A stretch of DNA of 64,000 nucleotides from Edaphobacter aggregans DSM 19364 (GCF_000745965.1 NZ_KN050790.1:135501-199500), one strand, 5' to 3'; counted from the first letter of the stretch, positions 44,867 to 54,163 are shown. Notes: generated by a model from the sequence alone, not told the origin. Translations and numbers: made by a program.

Positions 44867-46099
44867 CTAAACCGCGCTCGGAATCGCCATCTCCCGCCGT
44901 TCCTGCAGCGACTGGTTCGCCACAATCACTCCCACTGCGGCCCGCAGCCCAACCCGCGCATCTGCGACCGGCTTCTTCCCGGTCCGTATGCAGTCGATAA
45001 ACGCCGCGCAAGCGGTCGCCGTAGGATCCTCAGCAACCGGAATCTCGAGCTTCTTCCCCGGCCCGCGATAAGGCATCTCTGAACCCGGGTGGTACGAAGC
45101 CCCGGTAGTAATTCCCTTCGCCGTCACCGTGCCCTTCGCCTCAGGAACCTGGATCGCGCGCTTCGGCTCGTAGTAGAACAGCGCGTCCAGCAACGTCAGG
45201 TTCAGGCTGCCCTTCGTCCCATAAACCCAAAGCTGGTCGCCCACCTTCGCGTTGCTGGTTATCGAGCTGAACACAAACCGCCGGCCCTTCGAGTAGCTCA
45301 ACACCGCCTGCACGTTGTCGTCGTTCTCGCGGCCGTCGTGATACTCCACCACGCTTCCCGTCGCCATCGCCGCCCGCGGAGCCTCTCCGAAGATCCAGTT
45401 CGCCACATCGATATGGTGCGACCCCAGCTCCGCCAGCAATCCCAGCGAGTACTCGTTATACAGCCGCCAGTTGATCAGCTTCTCCAGCGAAGGATTCGGA
45501 ACCGGCCGACGCCAGTCGCTGTTCCGGTGCCAGTACCCGAACACGTGCGTCACCTCACCGATCTCGCCGTTCCGTACTTTCTCCACCGCCGCCCGAATCC
45601 ACGGCGCATAACGATACTGATGCCCCACCTGGTACAGCTGCTTTCCGCCCTCGGCGGCCCTCACGATCTCCTTCGTCTCCTCCACCGTGAACGCCATCGT
45701 CTTCTCGCCGTACACATTGTGCCCGCCCTTCAGAGCCGCAAGCACGTGCTCGGAGTGATAGCTCAGCGGACTCGCCACCACAATCGCATCCAGGTCCTTC
45801 CGGTCCACCAGAGCGCGATAGTCCTTGTGCGCCTCGACTGTGTACCCGCACACCTGGTTCAGCTCCGCAAACCTCGGCTCATACACATCTGCAGCCGCAA
45901 CAATCTTCACCCGCGGAACCCGCAGAAAGCACCGCACCAGCTCCTTGCCTCGGCTCCCCGGCCCGATGATCCCCAGCCGCACCGGAGCCGCCTTCTCAGC
46001 CCCAGCATCATCAAAGATTGTCCCAGCCAGCGAGTTCGCCGACTTCGCCGCCAGCGCAGCCGCCGACAACCCCTGTACAAAAAACCGCCGATTCATCAT
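44867..46099 (-). CDS. Gfo/Idh/MocA-family oxidoreductase, exported
   Basis: The protein has 410 residues from ATG 46099 (GGGAGG upstream at a loose distance; adjacent ATG 46096). The N-terminus NRRFFVQGLSAAALAAKSA is a Tat-like signal, seen for many acidobacterial members of this family. The Rossmann domain has LGIIGPGSRGKELVRCFL. The Lys of the EKP-type motif is in VYGEKTMAFTVEE, and the C-terminal dimerisation domain starts about residue 165 (RYAPWIRAAVEKVRNGEIGE). These NAD(P)-dependent enzymes oxidise sugars or sugar acids. It is the last gene of a minus-strand group with ApbE and a TIM-barrel isomerase. Confidence 0.9.
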   Translation of the reverse strand: MMNRRFFVQGLSAAALAAKSANSLAGTIFDDAGAEKAAPVRLGIIGPGSRGKELVRCFLRVPRVKIVAAADVYEPRFAELNQVCGYTVEAHKDYRALVDRKDLDAIVVASPLSYHSEHVLAALKGGHNVYGEKTMAFTVEETKEIVRAAEGGKQLYQVGHQYRYAPWIRAAVEKVRNGEIGEVTHVFGYWHRNSDWRRPVPNPSLEKLINWRLYNEYSLGLLAELGSHHIDVANWIFGEAPRAAMATGSVVEYHDGRENDDNVQAVLSYSKGRRFVFSSITSNAKVGDQLWVYGTKGSLNLTLLDALFYYEPKRAIQVPEAKGTVTAKGITTGASYHPGSEMPYRGPGKKLEIPVAEDPTATACAAFIDCIRTGKKPVADARVGLRAAVGVIVANQSLQERREMAIPSAV

Positions 46100-46136
46100 T
46101 TCGCCGTCTTCCTCCCACCCTCGCCGTGATCCGCTT

Positions 46137-47180
46137 TCATTGCCGGACACCCTCTTTCATTCTAAGCGTTCCAGGCCACAGCACGCTCTTGTAACCGGGA
46201 TGCGCCGGACTCCCCGAAACCATCACCGCCGCCGCCCCCGGAAACGTCTCCACCAGCCTAGCCGCAGCCTCCGGCTCCATCACAAACGTCGCCGTCGAAA
46301 GCGCGTCGCTGTCCGTCGTCGAAGGCGCAATCACCGTCGTCTGCAGCTTGTCCTCCACCGGCCGCTCCGTCCGCGGATTCAGAATGTGACAATACCTGTG
46401 CCCATTCTTGATAAAGAACTTCTCCGTGCAAGCCGAGGTCGACAGCGACATATCCTTCAGCATCACCGACGTCATCGTCTCTCCCTCCCGCACCGGATCC
46501 GGCACATTCACCCTCCACCCAACCTCTCCCGGAGGCACCCCCATCCCATAGATGCTGCTAGACCCGCCCGACACCAGCGCCGCCGTCACTCCCTCGCTGC
46601 GCAGCAGCGCAGCCACTCGATCCACCGCATACCCCTTCCCAATCCCGCCCGGATCCAGCTCCATGCTCGCGCCGTTGTCGAACCGCACCGACCTCGTCGC
46701 CGCATCCAGCTTGATATGCTGCCACCCTATCTTCTCCCGCAGCGCCGCAAGCTCAGCCTCCGTAGGCACCCTCCCCTTGTCGAAGAAGAACCCCCACGCC
46801 CGCATCAGCGGCCCCACCGTCATGTCGAACGCCCCGCCCGACCGCCTGCTCAGCTCCACCGCCTTCTCCAGAAACGCGAACGTCTCCGGGTCCGTCGTCA
46901 CCGGCCCCTTCCCCGCCTCCCTGCTGATCCGCGAAAGCTCGCTCGTCGGCCTGTAGTTGCTCAGCAGATCCTCCAGCCGATCAATCTCGTCGAACGCCGT
47001 CTGCATCCACTGCTCCGCCGTCTCCTCATCCGGCGCATACAGGTCGATCGCAAACTCCGACCCCATCGCCCGATGCACTTCATGGAACAGCTTCAGCGAC
47101 TTCGCCGGCTGGTGCCCATCCAAACCACATACCCACCCCAACAGCACGCACAACAAAACCGCAGCTCGATAAGACAGCAA
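46137..47180 (-). CDS. apbE: FAD:protein FMN transferase (ApbE family)
   Basis: The protein has 347 residues. The start is TTG 47180 with GGAGGG just before it. A signal sequence (SYRAAVLLCVLLGWVCGL) puts it in the periplasm. ApbE motifs: AMGSEFAIDLYAP, YRPTSELSRI, ELDPGGIGKGYAVDRVAALL, VSGGSSSIYGMG, HILNPRTERPVEDKLQTTVI and the Asp/Ser of TTDSDALSTATFVM. It joins FMN to a Ser/Thr of a target protein using FAD and Mg2+. No flavinylated partner (FMN-bind domain) is seen nearby, so the target is unknown. It lies 37 bases before the oxidoreductase start and 55 after the isomerase, so all three are probably cotranscribed. Confidence 0.92.
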   Translation of the reverse strand: MLSYRAAVLLCVLLGWVCGLDGHQPAKSLKLFHEVHRAMGSEFAIDLYAPDEETAEQWMQTAFDEIDRLEDLLSNYRPTSELSRISREAGKGPVTTDPETFAFLEKAVELSRRSGGAFDMTVGPLMRAWGFFFDKGRVPTEAELAALREKIGWQHIKLDAATRSVRFDNGASMELDPGGIGKGYAVDRVAALLRSEGVTAALVSGGSSSIYGMGVPPGEVGWRVNVPDPVREGETMTSVMLKDMSLSTSACTEKFFIKNGHRYCHILNPRTERPVEDKLQTTVIAPSTTDSDALSTATFVMEPEAAARLVETFPGAAAVMVSGSPAHPGYKSVLWPGTLRMKEGVRQ

Positions 47181-47235
47181 TCACCCTCCGCGCCGCCCGC
47201 ACACTCACGGCACTCCAAATCATATCCATCTCAAA

Positions 47236-48201
47236 TCAGGCCAGATTCCCTGACTCCACCAGCGCCTTCCTCATCCCCACCCAGCTCGTCTTCGTCGACT
47301 CCTCCGGACTCGCACCTCCATGCCAGTGCGTCTCCAGGCTCACCGCATCCCGGTATCCCGCCTTCGCCATCTCCCGAAACTGCGCTGCCCAATCGATAAT
47401 CCCCTTCCCCGTCGGCGACCAAGTCACCTTGCCGTCCGCGCCCTTCACCGCATTCTTTACATGGCAGTGATGAATCCTGGTCTTCGGCAGCATGTTCCAC
47501 GCCACCGGAAACGCATCGAGTTCGCCGTGCATCACCGCGTTGGCCGGGTCCCAGTTCAGCGCCAGATGCTGCGACTTCACCGCGCCTAGCGTCCGCGCCG
47601 CCTCGCGTCCCGTCGCCGTATTGCACGCCATCTCATTCTCCAGAACCAGCATCACTCCATGCCGCCCGCACCTCTCCGCAGCCTCCGTCAGCTTCGCGTC
47701 GATCGCCGCCCGGTACGGCGTCACATCCTCGAGCCGCCAGAAATCGAAGCACCGCACCTTGTCCGTCTTGAACCGCTTCGCCAGCGCGACGCTCTTCTCC
47801 AGAATCTCGTCCTCGCGCTTCAACACATCGCCCGATGCCAAGCTGCTCTTCGGCCCAAACTCCGACTTCGGCGCCCCCGGCCAGTCTGCCTTAAACAGCG
47901 GACTCGCAATGTCCGTCACCTGCAGGCTGTACTTCGCCAACGTCTTCTCCACCTCGGCCAACTGAGCCTCATCTAGCGCCATCAGATTCTTACCCCACAT
48001 CCCCCGCAGCTCCACCCAGTGCATTGCAAAATCCTTCGACGCCACCGCGCACGCGCGGTCGAAGTCCTGCGTAATCTCGTCCGTGATCACCGCGACCTTG
48101 AACCGCTGCGTTCCCGCAAAGCCAAACGCCCTGCCCCCTGCAGCCGCCGCGCTCACTGCTGCCATCGAACCCACAAATCCACGCCGCGAGATCACGCCCA
48201 T
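47236..48201 (-). CDS. Tat-exported sugar phosphate isomerase/epimerase-like TIM barrel
   Basis: The predicted protein has 321 residues from ATG 48201 (AGGGGAG 7 bases upstream). The Tat signal is SRRGFVGSMAAVSAAAAG. The xylose-isomerase-like barrel (AP_endonuc_2) includes AVITDEITQDFDRACAVA, VMLVLENEMACNTATG, HLALNWDPANAVMHGELD, TRIHHCHVKNAV and AVSLETHWHGG with the usual Glu/Asp/His metal ligands. Such enzymes isomerise or epimerise keto-sugars. First gene of the group with ApbE and the Gfo/Idh/MocA protein. A terminator separates it from the TonB receptor. Confidence 0.88.
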   Translation of the reverse strand: MGVISRRGFVGSMAAVSAAAAGGRAFGFAGTQRFKVAVITDEITQDFDRACAVASKDFAMHWVELRGMWGKNLMALDEAQLAEVEKTLAKYSLQVTDIASPLFKADWPGAPKSEFGPKSSLASGDVLKREDEILEKSVALAKRFKTDKVRCFDFWRLEDVTPYRAAIDAKLTEAAERCGRHGVMLVLENEMACNTATGREAARTLGAVKSQHLALNWDPANAVMHGELDAFPVAWNMLPKTRIHHCHVKNAVKGADGKVTWSPTGKGIIDWAAQFREMAKAGYRDAVSLETHWHGGASPEESTKTSWVGMRKALVESGNLA

Positions 48202-48232
48202 CGTCACTCCCCTTTGTTTAGGTCATTCGCCC

Positions 48233-48275
48233 AAAAAAATAGGACCGACCTCATCGTACAGAAGAGGCCGGTCCG
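48233..48275 (-). terminator. Rho-independent terminator after the TonB receptor gene
   Basis: On the minus strand GGACCGGCCTC (48275-48265) pairs with GAGGTCGGTCC (48253-48243), 10 of 11 pairs with an 11-base loop, and is followed by TATTTTTTT. It lies 35 bases beyond the receptor stop and 32 bases before the isomerase start, so it insulates the two units or leaves a little read-through. Confidence 0.85.
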
Positions 48276-48309
48276 TCTGTCTACCGAAGCAACCATCCAG
48301 CCCTCGCCC

Positions 48310-51300
48310 TTAGAACGTAATCCTCGCTGAAGCCTGCAGGCTGCGCCCGCCGCCCACGCCGTTCACGCTGCCCTGACCGCTGCCTAGCGTGCTCGTCACG
48401 CGTCCGAAATTCCCCGACGTAAAGATATTGCCGCTGCCGGAGTTCGGATTCGCGAACTGCGGCGTGTTGGTCATCTGGAACGCATCGAGCCTCATCTCCA
48501 GCGCAGCCTCGCGCCAGATCGGGAAGCTCTTGAAGATGGAAACATTGTTCTGGACATACCCTGGCCCACGGAACTGGTTCCTCCCTGTGTTGCCCAATTG
48601 AACGTTCTGCGCGGTACACGGCGACCTTCCCGCGCACCCGGCCGGTTGCGAGAAAGCCGTCGGATCCAGCCAGAAGTTATTGGGTCCTACCTGGTGCGTC
48701 ACCTTGTACACGCCCGTCAGGTTCGCCAGCATCGCCGTACCCGGTGTATTCAGCGGGCCATTGTTCGCATACACCGAGAAAGGCAGACCCGTCACCGCCG
48801 AGATCACGCCCGCCAGCTTCCATCCTCCAAGCACATACGCGCCTACGCCCGTGTTGAGATACCTGTGCCCACGCCCAACCGGAAGCTCATACGTAAAGCT
48901 CTGCTCAAAGTTCACCGTCCGGTCGAAGTTGGTCGGAGCGTAGTTCCTGCGCAGATTTGCCGTCGTGAAGAAGAAAATGCCTTCATCGTCGTTGATCACA
49001 TAGCCCATCCCCTTACCCCACGTAAACGCCGTGGTAAGCCCGAGCCCTCGCGCATACCGCTTGTTCATCTGTACCTGGAGCGAGTTGTAGTTCGAAGAAA
49101 ATCCCTGGAATATCCTCTGCGTCGCAGCCGTACGGCGAACATTGGGAGGGCATCCAACGCAGTTGTACTCCGGCTTCGAAGCATTGCCGCCGCCGTAGAC
49201 ATCTGTTGGATTGTTGATGTCGATGTTCCCCGGAATCCCCACACCATGATTTCCGACATAAGCAATCTGCAGCGACATGTCGTAAGGAAGCGCCTGCTGA
49301 ATCGTAAGGTTCCAAGACTCCACATAAGGATTCTTATAGTTCAGCGGAACATAGAACATCTGCTGCGCCGCCAGCGCAGGCGTCACCACGGGGATGATGC
49401 CGTTCGAAGGAATCGGGGCCGCAATCGGAGCCGGGAACCCCGCCTGGAAGGTCGCAATCGTCGTATTATCCGCCAGCACCGCCGCCGTATAGGGGCTCGC
49501 ACCACTCGGGTTGTAGGCGTTGTTCGACCGCACCGGATAGTTGTACGCGTAGTTGTTATCCGCAAACGGCATATAGCTGATGCCGAATCCGCCGCGCACC
49601 ACCGTGTCCTCCGTCACGCGATACGCGAAGCCCGTGCGCGGGGCCCAGTAGCGGTACCGCGTCTCCATACCGAGGTTCGAAGGATTGCCTCCAACGCCTG
49701 CGATCACAAGATTGTTCGCGACCGGATCGTAGTTGCTGAAGCCGCCATCAATCTTCGGCGTCGCCGGAGGATAGAACTCCCAGCGAACCCCCAGGTCCAA
49801 CGTCAGCTTCGGTGTCACCTGCCACTTGTCGGTGGCAAACGCGAAGAACCACCACTGCCGATACGCCGGGAAGTACGTGTTCACGTCGCGGCCCACCTGA
49901 CTCGGACGATCGAACAGGAAGCTCGCAATGTTATTGGCCAGGTTGGTTCCCGCGCTCCTCGAATCCGAGGTCTGCAGATCGACAAACCGGAAAAGACCGC
50001 GAGGGCTGAACGTCTGGTTCTGCAACAGATCGTCACGCACGCGGCGAAGATCGCCGCCAAACTTCAGCGTGTGGTTCCGGATGATCTTCGTCCAGTTATT
50101 CACGAAGTCGATGTTCGACTCGCCGCGAATCCACGGCACCGAAGCCGAGTACCCGATCAGCGGATAGTCCTGTCCCGTCTGGCCGAAGCCCGTCAGGAAG
50201 ACTCCCACCTGGCCGCTCGAGAACTGGTCAATGTTCACACCCGGAATTCCCAGCGCAGTGGCGTCGTTCGAGCCATAGTCGCTCGGCTGAGCGTTGTTGC
50301 GCAGGTGAGCGACACCGAACCGCACCTGTGTAAACAGCGTCGGCGAAAAGACGCGATCGTAGTTCACACCCGTGCTGTACGAGGTCTGTGTTCCGTCGCC
50401 CTGGAAGCCGCCGCCCGCGGGTCCACCCAGGAAACCCCCGAACGCCGGAGCCTGGAATGTATTCACCCGCTGCCAGCTGAACCGTCCGCTGACGTGGTTC
50501 CGCTCGTTCAGCGTGTAGTCGATCTTCGTGTCCCAACTGTTCGTTCCCTTGGTGAAAGGAAGATTCGTCGTGTAGTTGTTCGCCGGAGTCAGCAGCGACG
50601 CCGTCGGAGTCAGCCTGCCGTACTGCGCAGCCGCCGCATTCACCCGCCTCAGTATGTCCAGTGACACCGGATTTACGCGGCTGATCGGAATCTGGTTATT
50701 GGCAAACGCCGCGCGCGGGCTGCCCGCCGTTCCGTCTCCCGTATTAGGATCGAAGATCTGGCCCTGCCGGAACCCGGCTGTGTTCGGATTTCCCGACAGC
50801 ATCGAACTCAGATCGATATTCCCCAGCGCATTCGGTGTATAGTACCGCGCATCGGGAATCGTAAACGTACTGCTGATCTGCTCATGGTCCGAGCTTCCCT
50901 GGTAGTCGCCGAAGAAGAACAGCTTGTCCTTCAAGATCGGCCCGCCAATCGAGCCACCGTAGTTGTTGTAAGAAAGATGCCCCAGCGGCCCGCCAAAGTA
51001 CGATCGCGCATTCACCGAGTTATTCTGAATGTACTCAAACGCAGAGCCGTGAAACGAGTTCGAGCCAGACTTCAGAATGACGTTCGCCACGCCACCCATC
51101 GCACGGCCCATCTCCGCATCGAAGTTGTTCGTCGAGATGTCCACCGACTGGATCGAATCCGCCGGAGGAATGATGATCTGCAGCAACCCCGTCCGCTCGT
51201 CATCGTCAATGCCCTCGATCTGGTACAGGTTGCCCATGCGCGGCATACCGTTCACCCGCGTCTGCAGCGCCCCCTGCGCATTGAAGAACTGCGAGTGCTC

Positions 51301-51807
51301 GTACGTCGCCGGCGAAGCTCCCGGAACCAGGTTCAGCAGCGACTGAAAGTTCCGGTTCGTCGTCAACGGAAGATTCGAGATCTGTTGCGTCTCCAGCTTC
51401 GTCGAGATATCCGCCCGGTCCGTCTGCAACAGAGGAGGCGCCGTCGTCACCATCACCTCTTCCGACACCGAGCCCGGAGCCACGCTGAAGTCCACGCGCG
51501 TCGACGTGTTGATCAGCACGTCGATGTTCTGGTGCGTCTCCTTCTTGAACCCCTGCGCCACAACCGACACCGAGTACGTTCCCGGCGGCAGATTCGGAAT
51601 GGTGTAGTTACCCGCGTCGTTCGTCACCGACTCAAACAACGCCGCTGTCGCCACGTTCGTCGCCGTCACCTTCGCGTTGGCCACCGTCGCCCCGGTCGAG
51701 TCCTCAACCGTGCCCAGCAGTGTCGCATTCACCGCCTGTCCAAACGACGAAAGCGGTAACGTAAACAAGCAAACAACAACCCAGAAGAAGACCAGTTTGC
51801 GTTTCAT
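48310..51807 (-). CDS. TonB-dependent receptor with carboxypeptidase-regulatory-like domain (Oar-like)
   Basis: The predicted protein has 1165 residues from ATG 51807 (GGGAGG 8 bases upstream); the longer frame to 51933 lacks a site. A signal peptide ends near LPLSSFGQA. A carboxypeptidase-regulatory-like beta-sandwich follows at about 25-105 (GTVEDSTGATVANAKVTATN, AGNYTIPNLPPGTYSVSVVA), then the plug (about 125-230: DRADISTKLETQQISNLPLT) and a large barrel ending in SLQASARITF with the terminal Phe. This layout is the expanded family of acidobacteria, thought to take up glycan fragments or other large substrates with TonB energy. No SusD-like gene is adjacent. It diverges from the isomerase gene at 51985. 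Confidence 0.93.
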   Translation of the reverse strand: MKRKLVFFWVVVCLFTLPLSSFGQAVNATLLGTVEDSTGATVANAKVTATNVATAALFESVTNDAGNYTIPNLPPGTYSVSVVAQGFKKETHQNIDVLINTSTRVDFSVAPGSVSEEVMVTTAPPLLQTDRADISTKLETQQISNLPLTTNRNFQSLLNLVPGASPATYEHSQFFNAQGALQTRVNGMPRMGNLYQIEGIDDDERTGLLQIIIPPADSIQSVDISTNNFDAEMGRAMGGVANVILKSGSNSFHGSAFEYIQNNSVNARSYFGGPLGHLSYNNYGGSIGGPILKDKLFFFGDYQGSSDHEQISSTFTIPDARYYTPNALGNIDLSSMLSGNPNTAGFRQGQIFDPNTGDGTAGSPRAAFANNQIPISRVNPVSLDILRRVNAAAAQYGRLTPTASLLTPANNYTTNLPFTKGTNSWDTKIDYTLNERNHVSGRFSWQRVNTFQAPAFGGFLGGPAGGGFQGDGTQTSYSTGVNYDRVFSPTLFTQVRFGVAHLRNNAQPSDYGSNDATALGIPGVNIDQFSSGQVGVFLTGFGQTGQDYPLIGYSASVPWIRGESNIDFVNNWTKIIRNHTLKFGGDLRRVRDDLLQNQTFSPRGLFRFVDLQTSDSRSAGTNLANNIASFLFDRPSQVGRDVNTYFPAYRQWWFFAFATDKWQVTPKLTLDLGVRWEFYPPATPKIDGGFSNYDPVANNLVIAGVGGNPSNLGMETRYRYWAPRTGFAYRVTEDTVVRGGFGISYMPFADNNYAYNYPVRSNNAYNPSGASPYTAAVLADNTTIATFQAGFPAPIAAPIPSNGIIPVVTPALAAQQMFYVPLNYKNPYVESWNLTIQQALPYDMSLQIAYVGNHGVGIPGNIDINNPTDVYGGGNASKPEYNCVGCPPNVRRTAATQRIFQGFSSNYNSLQVQMNKRYARGLGLTTAFTWGKGMGYVINDDEGIFFFTTANLRRNYAPTNFDRTVNFEQSFTYELPVGRGHRYLNTGVGAYVLGGWKLAGVISAVTGLPFSVYANNGPLNTPGTAMLANLTGVYKVTHQVGPNNFWLDPTAFSQPAGCAGRSPCTAQNVQLGNTGRNQFRGPGYVQNNVSIFKSFPIWREAALEMRLDAFQMTNTPQFANPNSGSGNIFTSGNFGRVTSTLGSGQGSVNGVGGGRSLQASARITF

Positions 51808-51984
51808 CACGTGAAACCTCCCGGAAAAGATGAGGCGATCTCCCTGCCCCGGCGAAACGTATTGTTCTAAGAGCGAACGAAAAATTAGCAGCAAGGATTC
51901 AAATGTGTCAAATCGGTTAAACGGCGCTCTCACCAGTCGTGAATACGCCTTCCAACTGGACGACCACTAGCGCAAGCAGCTACG

Positions 51985-52845
51985 ATGCCGTGCATGAATC
52001 CAACCATCTCGCGCCGCTCCCTGATCGGTGGCGGAACCATGCTCGCCGCCTCCGCTCTGCTCTCCGACTCTGCCTCTTCCTTCGCCGCTCCCGCCCAGCC
52101 CTCCTCTGCTCCTATCCGGCTGGGCATCGCCAGCTACACCTTCCGCAAGTTCGATCAGGCGCACCTCATCGCCTTCATGAAGCAGCTCAACTGCACGCTG
52201 CTCAACCTTAAAGACGTCCACCTCCCCATGACCCCCACCGACCAGGTCGCCACCCGCGCCGCCGAGTACCGCGCCGCCGGCCTCACCCTCACCGCCGCCG
52301 GCACCATCTACTTCGACAAGGACGACGACAACGACATCCGCGCCAAATTTGACTACGTCAAAGCCGCCGGAATCCCCATGATCGTCGGTTCCCCCACCCG
52401 ACAGGTCCTACCGCGTGTCGAAAAATTCGTGAAGGAATACGACATCAAGCTCGCCATCCACAACCACGGTCCCGAAGACAAACAGTGGCCCTCGCCCCTC
52501 GACATCCTCGCCGTCGTCGACAAGATGGATAAGCGTATCGGCTGCTGCATCGACGTCGGCCACACCATGCGTGCCGGAGTCGACCCCGTCACCGCCATCA
52601 AAAAGGTCGGCCCACGCCTCTACGACATGCACATCAAGGACCTCGCCGAGGGCAACGTCAAGGAGAGCCAGGTCGCCGTCGGAGACGGCATCCTGCCCAT
52701 CCCCGGCATCTTCCGCGCCCTCGTCGACATCGGCTACAAAGGCAACGTCGACCTCGAATACGAGATCAACGCCGAAGACCCAATGCCCGGAGTCATCAAG
52801 AGCTTCGCCTACATGCGCGGTGTCATCGCCGGCATGGGCCACTAA
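51985..52845 (+). CDS. Tat-exported sugar phosphate isomerase/epimerase-like TIM barrel
   Basis: The predicted protein has 286 residues; ATG 51994 is an alternative start and neither has a clear ribosome site. The Tat signal is SRRSLIGGGTMLAASALLS. The AP_endonuc_2/xylose-isomerase-like barrel has IRLGIASYTFRKFDQAHLIA, IKLAIHNHGPEDKQWPSPLD, IGCCIDVGHTMRAGVDP and LEYEINAEDPMPG with metal-binding His, Asp and Glu. Its relation to the protein at 47236 is one of fold, not close sequence. Role: probable periplasmic sugar isomerase or epimerase near the TonB receptor. Confidence 0.87.
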   Translation: MPCMNPTISRRSLIGGGTMLAASALLSDSASSFAAPAQPSSAPIRLGIASYTFRKFDQAHLIAFMKQLNCTLLNLKDVHLPMTPTDQVATRAAEYRAAGLTLTAAGTIYFDKDDDNDIRAKFDYVKAAGIPMIVGSPTRQVLPRVEKFVKEYDIKLAIHNHGPEDKQWPSPLDILAVVDKMDKRIGCCIDVGHTMRAGVDPVTAIKKVGPRLYDMHIKDLAEGNVKESQVAVGDGILPIPGIFRALVDIGYKGNVDLEYEINAEDPMPGVIKSFAYMRGVIAGMGH

Positions 52846-52910
52846 TCCGCAACGCAGCTATGCCATACCGCAAATCCTTCGCGTCACCAATGATGTTCGC
52901 TAAGTAGAAA

Positions 52911-53101
52911 GTGTCATCCTGAGCGAAGGTGCTCACAGCCTCACCGTGAGCACCGCTGTCGAAGAGCCTGCCCTGAGCGAAGCCGAAGGGATCTGCGTTT
53001 TTCACTCCCGGCGCGACCCCAAATCGCGCCGCTACAACTCCACCCTCCGTAACCTTAGCGCACACCTTTTTAAATCGTCATTCTGAGCGAAGCGAAGAAC
53101 C
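52911..53101. repeat. Dispersed CTGAGCGAAGC-type repeats
   Basis: 52911-52996 reads GTGTCATCCTGAGCGAAGGT, then a 10-base inverted repeat GGTGCTCAC/GTGAGCACC, then GTCGAAGAGCCTGCCCTGAG and CGAAGCCGAAGGGATCTGCG. A short copy (GTCATTCTGAGCGAAGCGAA) is at 53078-53097. They are the same family as at 44011-44610. No gene lies between the isomerase stop and the leader at 53133. Confidence 0.75.
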
Positions 53102-53132
53102 CCCGTATTCGATCGAGGCGTCAAGGCGAGCC

Positions 53133-53386
53133 CAACCGCTGTCAAGCCCCAAAACCTCATAAATCACTTCCATAAACAACCGCAAACACAACAATAAAAG
53201 ACTCTTATGCTCAGAAAAATAAACCGGCCAAAAGCGCCGATTCATTTCACCCCATCCATTAAACTTAAAGAGTAAACAAAGACAGGCCCGGCCCACAGCC
53301 GGGCCTTCGCTTTAACCCAAAACTACAGAGTCCAAACCTAACATCCCTGTTTCGAAGACTTTGCACACAAAAGGACGGAGGCCCCC
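53133..53386 (+). repeat. Hairpin leader element, copy B, upstream of the zinc-binding gene
   Basis: Blocks in the same order as copy A: GCTGTCAAGCCCCAAAA (53137 on), an AT-rich spacer, the stem AGGCCCGGC-CCACA-GCCGGGCCT (53284-53306) followed by TCGCTTTAACCC, then CCCTGTTTCGAAGACTTTGCA, then a ribosome site (GGACGGAGG) and ATG 53387. The second stem of copy A is not kept. A terminator-like stem between promoter and ATG suggests attenuation, or that the leader is itself a mobile unit. Confidence 0.6.
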
Positions 53387-54163
53387 ATGATCGACGCAGC
53401 AGAACTGATCGAGCAGATCAAGAACAGTAACGACAACTTCCGCCGCCAGTAGTGCCGCCACACCCTTCCCGAAGGCCGCCGCTGCGGCTCCCACGCCATG
53501 CGCGGTGAAAAGTTCTGCTACTACCACCACGACTCCCGCAAGCCCGTCGCCGATCCCCAGCGCCGCCAGGCCCGCCGTCACTGCTTCCACATCGCGCCTC
53601 CCCGCACCCGAGCCGCCATCCAGGAGTCCATCGAGATCATCACCCGCCTCGCCTACAACGAGATCGACCCCCGTCGCGCCGGCCTCCTCCTCTACGCCCT
53701 ACAGATCGCCACCACCAACATCAAGGATCACCAGGCCAGCAACGCAGCTCCACCAGAGGTCAAGCCGGAGACTCCGATCGCAAACACCCCGGTCCAGCTC
53801 AACCCGGATCAGAACGGTCACGATCAACAGACGACAGTACCGGAAACAAAGTGTCATCCTGAGCACCCCTTCCCAGCGTGTCATCCTGAGCGGAGCGCAG
53901 CGAAGTCGAAGGACCTGCGGTTCGACTCCAACCCATTAGCCGACCCCTCATTCGATCGCGAGATCTTTCCCCAGCCTCAGCCCGAACTCCCCACCCCCAG
54001 CGAGACCACCGCAGCCATCTTCGAAGCCCTCGCCCACCACAGCATCGAACCCCAGCCCGGCTCCCCCGAAGACCGCAAACCTGGACCACAACCCGCTCCC
54101 GAGATCCTCCCCACCCTTCAAGCCACCGAGGACCCATTAAGCCACACCCTTCACCAGAGGTGA
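53387..54163 (+). pseudogene. Putative zinc-binding protein gene with in-frame amber codon
   Basis: From ATG 53387 (GGACGGAGG upstream) the frame reads MIDAAELIEQIKNSNDNFRR Q, then TAG at 53450, and stays open in the same frame for 236 more codons. Right after the TAG comes a Cys/His array: CRHTLPEGRRCGSHAMRGEK followed by FCYYHHDSRKP, a pattern C-x8-10-C-x9-10-C-x3-H-H that looks like a small zinc finger. A helical region follows (IQESIEIITRLAYNEIDP, LLLYALQIATTNIKDH), then a low-complexity tail that includes translated dispersed repeat (CHPERSAAKSKDL). The codon before the TAG is CAG, so a CAG-to-TAG change is the simplest cause. A restart at ATG 53498 would drop two Cys. Function unknown. 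Confidence 0.65.

Noticed and set aside
45825..47399. 524-codon plus-strand open frame
   Set aside because: Antisense of the Gfo/Idh/MocA and ApbE genes; low complexity in Arg, His and Pro.
48598..50664. 688-codon plus-strand open frame
   Set aside because: Antisense of the TonB receptor in high-G+C DNA; the product is Arg-rich without hydrophobic core or motifs.
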